Assembly (NCBI GenBank): GCA_965223735.1
Contig: OZ245010.1
Span: 558,001 to 622,000, forward strand
Length of the DNA: 64,000 bases
Direction: 5' to 3'
From: CAYFZO01 sp965223735
Lineage (GTDB): Bacteria > Pseudomonadota > Gammaproteobacteria > Poriferisulfidales > Oxydemutatoraceae
The notes below the pieces were generated by a model. The model had not been told where the DNA came from and made no database searches. It worked only from the letters and a program-made list of their open reading frames with translations. Below, piece after piece: positions 9,449 through 18,032 of this stretch (the first letter of the stretch is position 1; each line of letters starts with the position of its first letter). Made by a program: the position numbers and the translations under genes.

Positions 9449-10573
9449 ATGCTTACAAACGTCCTTAAAACCAAATACGCAAATTATCTGGCTCAAATCG
9501 GGATCACTTTGAACGGCGGTGAGCGCCGCGATCTGCAGGTTCATGACGAGCGGCTGTACCGGCGTGTATTTCTGCAAGGCACGCTGGGCTTCGGAGAGGC
9601 CTACATGGACGGCTGGTGGGACGTCGAGGCGCTGGACGAGTTTTTCACCGCGGCCCTGACCCAATGCAAATTCGACGGCAAACCCCCGGCTTCAATCGTC
9701 AGCCTCGCCGCTTTGCCGCGGGCGTTGCTGTTCAACCTGCAAAGCACCCCACGCACCTTTCAGATCGGAAAAAAACACTACGACATCGGCAACACGCTGT
9801 TCACGGCAATGCTTGACAGTTACATGAACTACAGTTGCGGCTACTGGAAGGAGGCACAGGATCTGGAAGCCGCACAACAGGCGAAGATGAAACTGACCTG
9901 CGAAAAACTGCTGCTCGAACCGGGCATGAGAGTCCTCGATATCGGCTGCGGCTGGGGGGGCATCGCAAAATACGCGGCTGAAAACTACGGAGTTGCGGTC
10001 ACCGGCATCACCGTTTCCGCGCGACAAGCCCGCTACGCGCGGCAACTGTGCTGTAACCTCCCGGTGCAGATCCATTTGATGGATTACCGAAAACTGAGCG
10101 GACGATTCGACCGAGTCTATTCAATCGGCATGTTCGAGCACGTCGGCTATAAAAATTACGAAATTTACATGCGAACCGCACACAGGCTGCTGAACAAGAA
10201 CGGTTTATTCCTGCTGCATACAATCGGATCCGACCGCACGGTCAAAACAACCGATCCCTGGATCGAAAAGTACATATTCCCCAATTCGATGCTGCCTTCC
10301 GCGGAGCAGATCACACGGGCGTGCAATAAACTTTTCCTGATAGAGGACTGGCAGAACTTCGGGGCATACTACGACAAGACGCTGATGGCGTGGTTTGAAA
10401 ACTTTGATTCCAACTGGCAGAAATTGAAAGCCGGCTACGACGGGCGCTTTTACCGCATGTGGAAGTATTACCTGATGGTTTGCGCCGGCTCTTTCCGCGC
10501 ACGCTCAAATCAACTATGGCAGATCGTACTGTCGCCGCACGGCATCAACGGCTGTTATCAATCACCTCGCTAG
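9449..10573 (+). CDS. cfa: Cyclopropane-fatty-acyl-phospholipid synthase
   Basis: A 374-residue SAM-dependent enzyme that adds a methylene bridge to unsaturated acyl chains of membrane phospholipids. Visible are GEAYMDGWWDVEALDEF, HYDIGNTLF, MNYSCGYW, the SAM-binding loop LDIGCGWGGIAKYAAE, and GMFEHVGYKNY. Length matches E. coli Cfa (382). A TATAAT at 9382-9387 gives a plausible -10 box about 60 nt upstream, without a clear -35. Cfa is usually induced in stationary phase or acid stress; the sequence does not show the control. Confidence 0.95.
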   Translation: MLTNVLKTKYANYLAQIGITLNGGERRDLQVHDERLYRRVFLQGTLGFGEAYMDGWWDVEALDEFFTAALTQCKFDGKPPASIVSLAALPRALLFNLQSTPRTFQIGKKHYDIGNTLFTAMLDSYMNYSCGYWKEAQDLEAAQQAKMKLTCEKLLLEPGMRVLDIGCGWGGIAKYAAENYGVAVTGITVSARQARYARQLCCNLPVQIHLMDYRKLSGRFDRVYSIGMFEHVGYKNYEIYMRTAHRLLNKNGLFLLHTIGSDRTVKTTDPWIEKYIFPNSMLPSAEQITRACNKLFLIEDWQNFGAYYDKTLMAWFENFDSNWQKLKAGYDGRFYRMWKYYLMVCAGSFRARSNQLWQIVLSPHGINGCYQSPR

Positions 10574-10747
10574 ACGTCACTTGCGATTGATCACAAGGCG
10601 GCGACCGAAGGCCCGCCGGCAAAACTGCCACAGGCGCCGGCAACGGACAGACGGAACACCGGATGAGGCATAATTCCAGAAGCACTGCGACCGACCTCGC
10701 GGGAAGCATCCCCCGACGAAAAACCCCGTTGCAGGCATAAGGAAAGC

Positions 10748-11013
10748 ATGATGGAGATAACTCTAGAAACCGTCTATAACAAGATCCAAGCACTGGATCA
10801 CAGGGTCGAGGCGCTGGATCACAGGGTCGAAGCACTGGATCACAGGGTCGAAGCACTGGATCACAGGGTGGGTCGAGGCGCTGGGCCGCAAGGTTGACGA
10901 TTCAAGAATAAAGACGACCCACAATGGGTCGCCGGTATTTTCGTCGGCGCGGTGGTGATCATCTCCACGATCGGGGGGTCTATATCTCAGCCATAATGCT
11001 GCTGGCCAGGTAA
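10748..11013 (+). pseudogene. Decayed small coiled-coil, single-TM protein gene
   Basis: A good Shine-Dalgarno (AAGGAAAG) precedes ATGATG, then about 18 residues and four LDHRVEA heptads that would form a short coiled coil. A 4-nt duplication (GGGTGGGT near 10867) shifts the frame to an early TGA at about 10899. In other frames the remainder reads KVDD, then DDPQWVAGIFVGAVVIISTIG (a membrane helix), then VYISAIMLLAR ending at TAA 11011-11013. At least three frame changes are needed, one at a run of six G near 10973. The intact ancestor would be about 85 residues. Function unknown. Confidence 0.65.
10790..10873 (+). repeat. 21-bp tandem repeat, four copies, encoding LDHRVEA heptads
   Basis: Copies start at about 10790, 10811, 10832 and 10853 and differ at only a few wobble positions (gaggcg versus gaagca). 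Each 21-bp unit equals one heptad. The repeat lies in the decayed coiled-coil gene and probably grew by slippage. The rest of the 10574-11125 interval holds only the pseudogene and the terminator of the following gene. Confidence 0.85.
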
Positions 11014-11082
11014 AGTCTCAACAACTGAGTGATCAGCCGTACCGGCAAGGCCAATCGCCCCGCCAAGCGTCGCCCCGCGCGG

Positions 11083-11114
11083 AAAAAAGCAGGCGGGGCC
11101 GTCACAACCCCGCC
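11083..11114 (-). terminator. Intrinsic terminator after the ComEA-like gene
   Basis: On the minus strand GGCGGGG (11114-11108) pairs with CCCCGCC (11098-11092) across a 9-nt loop, followed by TGC and six T (11088-11083). It lies 12 nt past the stop of the ComEA-like gene and ends the long minus-strand gene run. Confidence 0.75.
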
Positions 11115-11125
11115 CACAACGAAGC

Positions 11126-11500
11126 TCATTGCTTCAATTGCTCCAATTTCCTCGAAGCCGCTACGTCGGAATCGCCCGGGTTTCCGGCCCCGGGTTTAAC
11201 ACCGGAGTTTTTCCCGGTCCCGGACTCAACCCCGGACTTCGGATCGCTCAGGACGATCAAGTCCCGGTTCATCTCAAGCGTGGCTTTGCCGATGCCGTGC
11301 ACTTCGGCCAACTGATCCACGGACTTGAAAACACCGTGCATCTTCCTGTACTCGACAATGGCCGCAGCCTTTGCGGGGCCTATATTCTTGAGCTCCTGCG
11401 CCAATTCAGACGCACTTGCCGTGTTGATATTGACCCCGGCCCAGGTATTGCCCGCCGCCAGAAAAAACATTGAAACAATGCAAAATGTCAGCAATTTCAT
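11126..11500 (-). CDS. Small secreted helix-hairpin-helix (ComEA-like) protein
   Basis: A 124-residue protein with a signal peptide (MKLLTFCIVSMFFLAAGNTWA) followed by a ComEA-type double helix-hairpin-helix domain: VNINTASASELAQELKNIGPAKAAAIVEYRK and FKSVDQLAEVHGIGKATLEMNRDLI. A Gly/Ser/Lys-rich tail ends in a short helix. Proteins of this type bind DNA in the periplasm; some serve in DNA uptake, others are uncharacterised. Start ATG 11500 follows GGAGGG; the longer frame adds MEGQL only. No other competence gene is in the window. It follows lapB and is closed by a terminator. Confidence 0.85.
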   Translation of the reverse strand: MKLLTFCIVSMFFLAAGNTWAGVNINTASASELAQELKNIGPAKAAAIVEYRKMHGVFKSVDQLAEVHGIGKATLEMNRDLIVLSDPKSGVESGTGKNSGVKPGAGNPGDSDVAASRKLEQLKQ

Positions 11501-11628
11501 GAGTTGTCCCTCCATTACTTGCGTTGCTGTTTAAGGAAGCGACAACATAATTCGCCGCGGCAAAGTGCGGGCGGCGACAAGGATGAGCGGCGGTAAACAG
11601 CCGACGAAGGATAAAAACGCCTGAAAAA

Positions 11629-12837
11629 TCAAGCGGCAGGAGCCTGCACCACCCGGTCGTCGTACGCCGCGCCGATCATGTCCTGCGGCTGCGCCGTGCC
11701 CCAATGGAGGCAACTCGGGCACTGCCAGTACAGCTGATGTGCCTCGAACCCGCAGTTTGAGCATTGATATGAATGCCCGGCGCGCTCATTAACGATCAGG
11801 CTCCGGATGACGCCCCCGATCAGCGCCTTGTCGGATACATCGTCAGCGACTTTATGCTCGAGATACAGTCTGACGATGGACAGCGGGATGCGGCATTGCT
11901 CCGTCAATTCCGAAAAAAGTTTCTCAACTTCGGCCACCCGTCCGGCGTCAAGCAAAGCCTGACAGTAAATTATCAGATAAGGCGTGCTGACCATTTTCGG
12001 CTTGATATTTTTGAGATAATCGGAAAACTCTGAACTGTTCAGATGTTTGAGAGCCCCGCGTATTTTAGGCAACAGAAGCTTTGCATATTCCGGGTGCTGA
12101 GCGAACGCTTTAACATACTGCCGTTCAGCCGCCGCGACGTCCCCGCTCTCAAAGTCAATGTCCCCCGTGAGCACCGCGGCGCGAATCGAGGCACTCGCAC
12201 GGGACTTTGCCTTTGACAGCGTCTTGCGGGCGGCGGTGTAATCCTTGCGCCGCAGCGCCTGATCAGCGAGCTCGCAATAATAATGAGAGACGCGGTCGCT
12301 ATAACCGCCGACGTTGCGCTTCCTTAATTTTTCCGAGACCTCAATCGCCTGTTCCCAGCTTTTTTCCATCTCATAAAGTGACACCAGATAACGGTGCGCC
12401 TCCATCCTGACCTGCTCGACCTTCATCGACAGCACGTGATTAAAAAACTTCTCCGCCCGGTCGAACAGGCCGGCGGAAAAATAATCGCGCCCCAACTCGA
12501 GCAGGGACTGCGCGCGGTGATAATCGCTGAGTCTGGGACGCGCAATGATGTTCTGATGTATTCGGATGGCCCTTTCAACTTCGCCTTTCTGCCGGAACAG
12601 ATTGCCGAGCACCAGATGGGTTTCGACCGTATTTGGATCCACCTCAAACAGCTTTATAAAGATCTCGGTCGCCTTGTCGTGCTGCTGGTCAAGCAAAAAC
12701 CCCAGTCCCTGAAGGTATTCCGGGGGAACAAAGAGGTCCGTCCGGACCTCTTTGTTCTTCCTGTCTTTCGCGGTTGCAGCAAGCCAGCCGCTCGCGGCCG
12801 CGACGGGAAGCAAAAACCACAGCCACTCGCTCATCAC
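11629..12837 (-). CDS. lapB: Lipopolysaccharide assembly protein B (TPR and rubredoxin-like)
   Basis: A 402-residue protein: N-terminal membrane helix (residues 2-20), about nine TPR-like helical repeats, and a C-terminal rubredoxin-type zinc/iron knuckle (CSNCGFEAHQLYWQCPSC). This is LapB/YciM, which with FtsH controls LpxC degradation and so balances lipopolysaccharide against phospholipid synthesis. The start is GTG 12837 or ATG 12834, abutting the lapA stop; lapA-lapB pairing is the usual arrangement. C-terminal tail after the knuckle is short and slightly acidic. Confidence 0.93.
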   Translation of the reverse strand: MMSEWLWFLLPVAAASGWLAATAKDRKNKEVRTDLFVPPEYLQGLGFLLDQQHDKATEIFIKLFEVDPNTVETHLVLGNLFRQKGEVERAIRIHQNIIARPRLSDYHRAQSLLELGRDYFSAGLFDRAEKFFNHVLSMKVEQVRMEAHRYLVSLYEMEKSWEQAIEVSEKLRKRNVGGYSDRVSHYYCELADQALRRKDYTAARKTLSKAKSRASASIRAAVLTGDIDFESGDVAAAERQYVKAFAQHPEYAKLLLPKIRGALKHLNSSEFSDYLKNIKPKMVSTPYLIIYCQALLDAGRVAEVEKLFSELTEQCRIPLSIVRLYLEHKVADDVSDKALIGGVIRSLIVNERAGHSYQCSNCGFEAHQLYWQCPSCLHWGTAQPQDMIGAAYDDRVVQAPAA

Positions 12838-13125
12838 CTAGTCCTGAATGACATTGCGGCGCAGATGAAACACTTCCTGCTCAGCAACGGCGGCCTTGTC
12901 GCCCAGTTCCCTCACGCGTCTGCGGCAATTCAACACCAACCAGCCGGCCGGGAACAGACTCACGGCGGCACCGCAGACAAAACAAAATACGAGCACCGTA
13001 TTTAGCTGCGCCTGAACTTCAAACATGGGAAACGCGACGGTGACCGAATGCCCGTTCAAATCCACGAGCACCAGCACCAAGCCGATGAACGCGGCCCCGA
13101 CCAGCATCAAAATCACGCGGTACAT
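12838..13125 (-). CDS. lapA: Lipopolysaccharide assembly protein A
   Basis: A 95-residue inner-membrane protein with two helices (about 4-22 and 42-64) and a charged cytoplasmic C-terminus (RRRVRELGDKAAVAEQEVFHLRRN) predicted as a coiled coil. It matches LapA/YciS in size, topology and position between ihfB and lapB. LapA is proposed to cooperate with LapB in lipopolysaccharide assembly. Confidence 0.88.
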   Translation of the reverse strand: MYRVILMLVGAAFIGLVLVLVDLNGHSVTVAFPMFEVQAQLNTVLVFCFVCGAAVSLFPAGWLVLNCRRRVRELGDKAAVAEQEVFHLRRNVIQD

Positions 13126-13137
13126 GGCTCCTCCAGC

Positions 13138-13506
13138 TCAGCGGCTGCGGGAAGCAATTCTATTCTGTACAGGGGGGCGAGGAGTGCCTGAAAAAACGTT
13201 GGGGTTCTTGACGCGATCGCGTAAGGGCTTACCCGGCTTGAAATGCGGAATGCTCTTACTGCTCATCGGCACCAAGGCGCCGGTTTTAGGGTTTCTTGCG
13301 GTCCGCGCCTTTCTATGACGTAATGAAAAACTGCCGAAACCGCGAATTTCAATTCGTTTGCCTGCACTCAACGATTTGGCCAAATACTCGAGTATGTTCT
13401 TGACCGCGTATTTAACGTCTTTCATAGGCAGGTGCGACTGCTTGACTCCAAGTCGCTCAATCAACTCCGACTTGGTGACTACCTGCCCGTTGGGTTGTCG
13501 TTTCAT
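13138..13506 (-). CDS. ihfB: Integration host factor beta subunit, extended
   Basis: A 122-residue HU/IHF-family DNA-bending protein. The core VTKSELIERLGVKQSHLPMKDVKYAVKNILEYLAKSLSAGKRIEIRGFGSFSLRHRKARTARNPKTG ... PHFKPGKPLRDRV is clearly IHF-beta (partner IhfA not in window). It is longer than the usual 94-95 residues at both ends: a KRQPNGQV leader and a 22-residue basic, proline-containing tail (NPNVFSGTPRPPVQNRIASRSR). It follows rpsA by 17 nt, as in E. coli and Pseudomonas. Confidence 0.93.
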   Translation of the reverse strand: MKRQPNGQVVTKSELIERLGVKQSHLPMKDVKYAVKNILEYLAKSLSAGKRIEIRGFGSFSLRHRKARTARNPKTGALVPMSSKSIPHFKPGKPLRDRVKNPNVFSGTPRPPVQNRIASRSR

Positions 13507-13523
13507 AACGTCCTCCGGATCAA

Positions 13524-15188
13524 TCAGGGGCCGACGTCACCCTGCATTTTTTCCTTGACTATATTTCCGAGCGACTCAGTGGCTCCCGATTCGCTCGCGG
13601 CGTAACTCTCTATCACCTTCTCCTGCTCCTCCCGCTCTTTAATTTTTACCGACAGATTCAGTACGCGTTTCTTCTTGTCAAAACCGACGAATTTCGCTTC
13701 CACCTCGCCGCCCACTTCCAGCCCCGGTTTGCCGTCGTCAAACTCTTTCAGCGGAATTACCCCCTTCACGTAATCGGCCAGCGCCACCTTGATGCTCCGG
13801 TCGCCGATCGCCTCGACCGTGCCCCTGACGACCGTGCCCTTCGGATGCCCGGTGATGTAGTTCCCTACCGGGTTTTCCTCCAACTGCTTGATATCGAGAG
13901 AAATGCGCCCGCGCTCAACATCTACTGACGTCACAATAACCGTGATCCGGTCGCCTTTCTTATATTTGCGGATCGACTCCTCGTTTGATTCAGTCCACGA
14001 TATGTCGCTCATGTGAACCAAGCCGTCTATGTCAAAACCGTCAATTCCGACAAAGATGCCGAAGTCCGTCAGCGATTTCACGAAGCCTGTTACTTTATCG
14101 CCTTTCTTATGCTTGTCGGCGAATTCCTGCCACGGATTCGGCTGACACTGCTTGAGACCGAGAGAAATGCGACGACGCTTATCGTCTATTTCCAGCACCT
14201 TAACCTCAAGTTCACTGTCGAGCGACACAATTTTCGCCGGGTGTACGTTTTTGCTGGTCCAATCCATTTCCGAGACATGCACCAGACCTTCCACCCCTTC
14301 CTCAATCTCGACAAAGCAACCATAATCAGTGATGTTTGTCACTTTCCCGGTGACCCGGCTGCCTTCCGGGTAACGGGTTTCGACGTCAACCCACGGATCC
14401 TCGCCCAACTGCTTCAGCCCCAACGACACCCGCTGCTTGTCCTTGTCGTACTCAAGCACCTTCACTTCTATCTCATCGCCGATTGAGACGACTTCCGACG
14501 GATGCTTGATCCGGCGCCACGCCATGTCGGTGATATGGAGCAACCCGTCAACCCCGCCGAGATCCAGAAAAGCACCGTAGTCGGTCAGGTTCTTGACGAC
14601 CCCCTTCACCAAAATGCCTTCCTCGAGACGCTTCAGCAACGCTTCGCGCTCGACACTGTGTTCAGTCTCGACCACGGCGCGCCTCGAAAGCACGATATTA
14701 TTTCTGCGCTGATCAAGCTTGATGATCTTGAATTCAAGCGGTTTATCCTGAAGGTAAGCCATGTTCCTGACCGGACGCACGTCCACCAGCGAACCCGGCA
14801 GAAAAGCCGTGACGCCGCCGAGGTCAACGGTGAAGCCGCCCTTCACCTTGTCGATGATCCTGCCGATGATCGAGGCGTCCTTTTCGTAAGTTTCCTCCAA
14901 CTCGTTCCACACTTTCGCGCGTTTCGCCTTCTCGCGCGACAGGCGGGTTTCCCCGTAGCCGTCCTCGAGCATGTCAAGAGCGACCTCAACCGTGTCACCC
15001 TCATGAACTTCGACATCGCCGTTTTCGTCTTTGAACTGCTGTATCGGAATAACGCCCTCGGATTTGAGACCGGCGTTGACGATGACCACTTCGGGCTGAA
15101 CTTCAACTACGGTCGCCTCGATAATACTGCCGGGCTTCAGACTGAGTTGTTGCCTTTGTTCAAAAAGGTCTGCAAATGTTTCAGGCAT
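13524..15188 (-). CDS. rpsA: 30S ribosomal protein S1
   Basis: A 554-residue protein of six S1/OB-fold domains (approximately residues 18-86, 104-170, 190-258, 275-345, 362-432, 449-518). The domains repeat motifs such as VKGVVKNLTDYGAFLDLGGVDGLLHITDMAW. It binds the ribosome through the first two domains and recruits mRNAs. Length is close to E. coli S1 (557). It sits 3 nt after the cmk stop, so probably co-transcribed with cmk and ihfB. Confidence 0.97.
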   Translation of the reverse strand: MPETFADLFEQRQQLSLKPGSIIEATVVEVQPEVVIVNAGLKSEGVIPIQQFKDENGDVEVHEGDTVEVALDMLEDGYGETRLSREKAKRAKVWNELEETYEKDASIIGRIIDKVKGGFTVDLGGVTAFLPGSLVDVRPVRNMAYLQDKPLEFKIIKLDQRRNNIVLSRRAVVETEHSVEREALLKRLEEGILVKGVVKNLTDYGAFLDLGGVDGLLHITDMAWRRIKHPSEVVSIGDEIEVKVLEYDKDKQRVSLGLKQLGEDPWVDVETRYPEGSRVTGKVTNITDYGCFVEIEEGVEGLVHVSEMDWTSKNVHPAKIVSLDSELEVKVLEIDDKRRRISLGLKQCQPNPWQEFADKHKKGDKVTGFVKSLTDFGIFVGIDGFDIDGLVHMSDISWTESNEESIRKYKKGDRITVIVTSVDVERGRISLDIKQLEENPVGNYITGHPKGTVVRGTVEAIGDRSIKVALADYVKGVIPLKEFDDGKPGLEVGGEVEAKFVGFDKKKRVLNLSVKIKEREEQEKVIESYAASESGATESLGNIVKEKMQGDVGP

Positions 15189-15191
15189 AGT

Positions 15192-15854
15192 TTAAGAATT
15201 TATAAGTTTCTCAACTTCTTTTACAACTGCAGCGATGGATCGCCTTGTCGTATTGACGACGACCGCATCATCCGCCGGCTGTAGCGGCGCGACGGAACGG
15301 CTCTTATCACGCCTGTCGCGTTCCGCCAACCGCTTATAAAGAGCGGCGAGATTATCATTCAAGCCTCTATTATTCAACTGTTTGAGCCGTCTCTGGACGC
15401 GCTCTTCAAGGTCGGCGGTCAAAAACACCTTGAGTTTTGCGTCGGGAAACACGACCGTGCCCATATCCCGCCCCTCGGCGACCAAGCCCGGCGGGCGCCT
15501 GAAGGTATGCTGGTACTTGAGCAGTTCGGCACGCAGCGCAGGCACCTCGGCGATGCACGAAGCAAGCGTCGCACAATCCTCCCCGCTCAGGGCCTGCGTG
15601 ACGTCCCTGCCGCCCAGACGCACCTGCGCCACGTCCGCTCTCAGCATGAACTCAACCCGCATTGCCGGAATCAGCGCGGCCAGCGCCGACGTGTCGTTCT
15701 CATCCAAATGCTTTTCAATCACAAGCAACGCCAAAATTCGATACAAGGATCCGCTGATCAGCAAGTGATAACCCAGCTGCTTTGCGAGCAGGACCGAGAC
15801 GGTGCTTTTGCCGGCTCCCGCAGGACCGTCTATCGTAATCACCGGAACGTTCAT
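15192..15854 (-). CDS. cmk: Cytidylate kinase
   Basis: A 220-residue NMP kinase phosphorylating CMP/dCMP. The P-loop is at the N-terminus (TIDGPAGAGKSTVSVLLAKQLG), with GRDMGTVVFPDA (NMP-binding) and the DRRDKSRSVAPLQPADDAVVV segment near the C-terminus typical of bacterial Cmk. The start ATG overlaps the aroA stop by 4 nt. Order aroA-cmk-rpsA is conserved in gammaproteobacteria. Confidence 0.96.
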   Translation of the reverse strand: MNVPVITIDGPAGAGKSTVSVLLAKQLGYHLLISGSLYRILALLVIEKHLDENDTSALAALIPAMRVEFMLRADVAQVRLGGRDVTQALSGEDCATLASCIAEVPALRAELLKYQHTFRRPPGLVAEGRDMGTVVFPDAKLKVFLTADLEERVQRRLKQLNNRGLNDNLAALYKRLAERDRRDKSRSVAPLQPADDAVVVNTTRRSIAAVVKEVEKLINS

Positions 15855-17164
15855 TGCACCTGCTCCAGATCAAGCCCGGCGGCACGCGCGGTCGCCACGA
15901 AGCCCGGAAACGAAGTGTCAATGTTCGCGCAACCGTCGATGGCGACGCCGCGCGCGGAGGCGCTGCCGGCCACCGCAAACGACATCGCGACGCGATGGTC
16001 GCCGTGGCTGTCAACGCGCCCGCCTTCGATGCCGCCGCCTTGGACCGTCAGGCCATCGCGGGTTGTTCTGACGGCGACGCCGCAAGCGGCGAGGCCCTCG
16101 GCCATGGCTCGGATACGGTCGCTCTCCTTGAATCTAAGCTCAGCGGCGCCGCTCAATTCAGTCGTGCCGTCGGCGCACGCCGCGGCGACAAGCAAAACGG
16201 GAAACTCATCTATCGCGTTGGCAACCAACTCGTGCGGAACAACGATACCGTGCAGACGGGAGGCACGCACGCATATATCGGCGACGTCTTCGCCGTTGAA
16301 CTTGCGACGACCGGCAATCCCGATATCAGCGCCCATCATCTTCAGCAGGTCAATAACGCCGGCGCGGGTCGGGTTAACACCGACGCCCTCCACCAGCAAC
16401 TCGCCTTCGCCGGCGAGGCACGCGGCGACGATCAGAAAGGCCGCCGAGGACAGATCGCCCGGCACCTTGATATTCACCGCCCGCAACGGTGCCTTGCCGG
16501 GCAGTTCAACCTTGCCCCGCGCCGTTGACACGGGCGCCCCCAGCGCCGCCAGCATTCGTTCGGTGTGGTCGCGCGTCGGCGTTTCCTCGGTCAGCACGGT
16601 GATGCCATCGGCAAACAAGGTTGCGAGCAGCAGGCACGACTTGACTTGCGCGCTGGCGACGGGCAGGCGGTAATCAATACAACGCAACCGCCGCACCGGA
16701 TAAATCTCAACCGGCGGTGTGCCGGCGGCGCTGATGCGCACGTCGGCGCCCATCAGTGCAAGCGGTTCCGCAATACGCCGCATGGGACGCCGGCACAATG
16801 ACTCATCACCGGTCAGCACGCTCGCAAAGCCCTGACCGCACAGCAAACCGCTCATCAGGCGCAGCGAAGTACCTGAATTGCTGAAATCGAGTGCGTGCGC
16901 GGGCGCTTTGAAACCACCAGCACCGGCGCCGGTGACGCGCAAGTCGCCCGACGCTGCACCGTGCCAGCACGCCTCGACCTCAATTCCCAGCGCGGCGACG
17001 GCAGCGAGTGTCGCACGACAGTCGGAACTGTTCAGAAAACCCGTCACTTCGGTACAGCCCGCGGCGACGGCCCCGAATATCAACGCCCGATGTGAAATCG
17101 ACTTGTCGCCGGGAACGCGCACGCGCCCGCTCAGACGCTCAATCGGGCGCGAAACGATCCGCAT
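15851..17164 (-). CDS. aroA: 3-phosphoshikimate 1-carboxyvinyltransferase (EPSP synthase)
   Basis: A 437-residue EPSP synthase joining shikimate 3-phosphate and PEP in chorismate synthesis. N-terminal VPGDKSISHRALIFGAVAAG contains the substrate-binding Lys-Ser pair. Other conserved elements are NSGTSLRLMSGLL, a region with SAQVKSCLLLATLFADG, and the late LRFKESDRIRAMAEGL and DHRVAMSFAVAG. The LMSGLLCGQ stretch places it with the class II-like, Pseudomonas-type enzymes rather than the E. coli type, though assignment of class by eye is tentative. It lies 4 nt after tyrA. Confidence 0.95.
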   Translation of the reverse strand: MRIVSRPIERLSGRVRVPGDKSISHRALIFGAVAAGCTEVTGFLNSSDCRATLAAVAALGIEVEACWHGAASGDLRVTGAGAGGFKAPAHALDFSNSGTSLRLMSGLLCGQGFASVLTGDESLCRRPMRRIAEPLALMGADVRISAAGTPPVEIYPVRRLRCIDYRLPVASAQVKSCLLLATLFADGITVLTEETPTRDHTERMLAALGAPVSTARGKVELPGKAPLRAVNIKVPGDLSSAAFLIVAACLAGEGELLVEGVGVNPTRAGVIDLLKMMGADIGIAGRRKFNGEDVADICVRASRLHGIVVPHELVANAIDEFPVLLVAAACADGTTELSGAAELRFKESDRIRAMAEGLAACGVAVRTTRDGLTVQGGGIEGGRVDSHGDHRVAMSFAVAGSASARGVAIDGCANIDTSFPGFVATARAAGLDLEQVQ

Positions 17165-17168
17165 ATTG

Positions 17169-18032
17169 TCAATCTGCAGCTTTCAGACGGCGGCGATAAT
17201 CACCGGCGCGCTTGAAAAAGGCATCGAGCGCGGCGGCGTCCCCTCGTCCCACCGCGTCGCGCAAACGCCCGAATTCGGATTCGAAACCCGCAATCGCTTC
17301 GAGCAGGTTGTCACGGTTCGCAAGACAAATATCGCGCCACATGACCGGATCACTCTCGGCGATGCGTGTAAAGTCGCGCAACCCACCCGCCGCATATTCA
17401 ATCGCGCGGTCGCGGTGAGGCGATTCCAGCAGGCGACCGATCAACGCATACGCAAGCAAGTGCGGCAAGTGGCTGGTCGCGGCAAATAGCGCATCGTGTT
17501 CGACCGCGTCCATCTGTGTGACTTCGGCGCCCGCCCGTTCCCACAGACTCGTCACCATGCCGAGGGCGCGCGCGTCGGTATTCCTGAGCGGCGTCAGCAC
17601 CGTTTTACGTCCTCGAAACAAGTCGGCGCGCGCCGCCTCGGCGCCGCTTTTTTCGCAACCCGCGATCGGATGCCCCGGCACCACGCCACCGAGCCCGGTC
17701 CCGCGGTCAAACGCCGCGCGCGCCGCCTCGACGAACCTCCGCTTGGTGCTGCCCGCGTCAGTAATCACCGTTTGAGCGGAACACGCCGGCGCAATTTCGG
17801 CAAGCAACGCGACGGCGGCACCCACCGGCGTTGCAAGCACCACAACGTCGCACTCCCGAGTCAAAGCCGTCGGCGAATCAAGCAGACGATCGACACAGCG
17901 AAGCGCGAGCGACGCGGACGCATCAACGTCACAGCCGACGATCTCACCGTCGTAACCCGCCTGCTTCAAAGCGAGTGCGAGCGACCCGCCGATCAGCCCG
18001 ACACCGACGATACCGACGCGCGCGTCGTTCAT
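17169..18032 (-). CDS. tyrA: Prephenate/arogenate dehydrogenase
   Basis: A 287-residue NAD(P)-dependent dehydrogenase for tyrosine synthesis. The Rossmann motif VGIVGVGLIGGSLALALKQAG is N-terminal; ATSHLPHLLAYALIGRL carries the catalytic-region His residues. No fused chorismate mutase or AroA domain (some pseudomonads have a TyrA-AroA fusion; here they are separate genes 4 nt apart). Its start overlaps the hisC stop. Confidence 0.93.
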   Translation of the reverse strand: MNDARVGIVGVGLIGGSLALALKQAGYDGEIVGCDVDASASLALRCVDRLLDSPTALTRECDVVVLATPVGAAVALLAEIAPACSAQTVITDAGSTKRRFVEAARAAFDRGTGLGGVVPGHPIAGCEKSGAEAARADLFRGRKTVLTPLRNTDARALGMVTSLWERAGAEVTQMDAVEHDALFAATSHLPHLLAYALIGRLLESPHRDRAIEYAAGGLRDFTRIAESDPVMWRDICLANRDNLLEAIAGFESEFGRLRDAVGRGDAAALDAFFKRAGDYRRRLKAAD

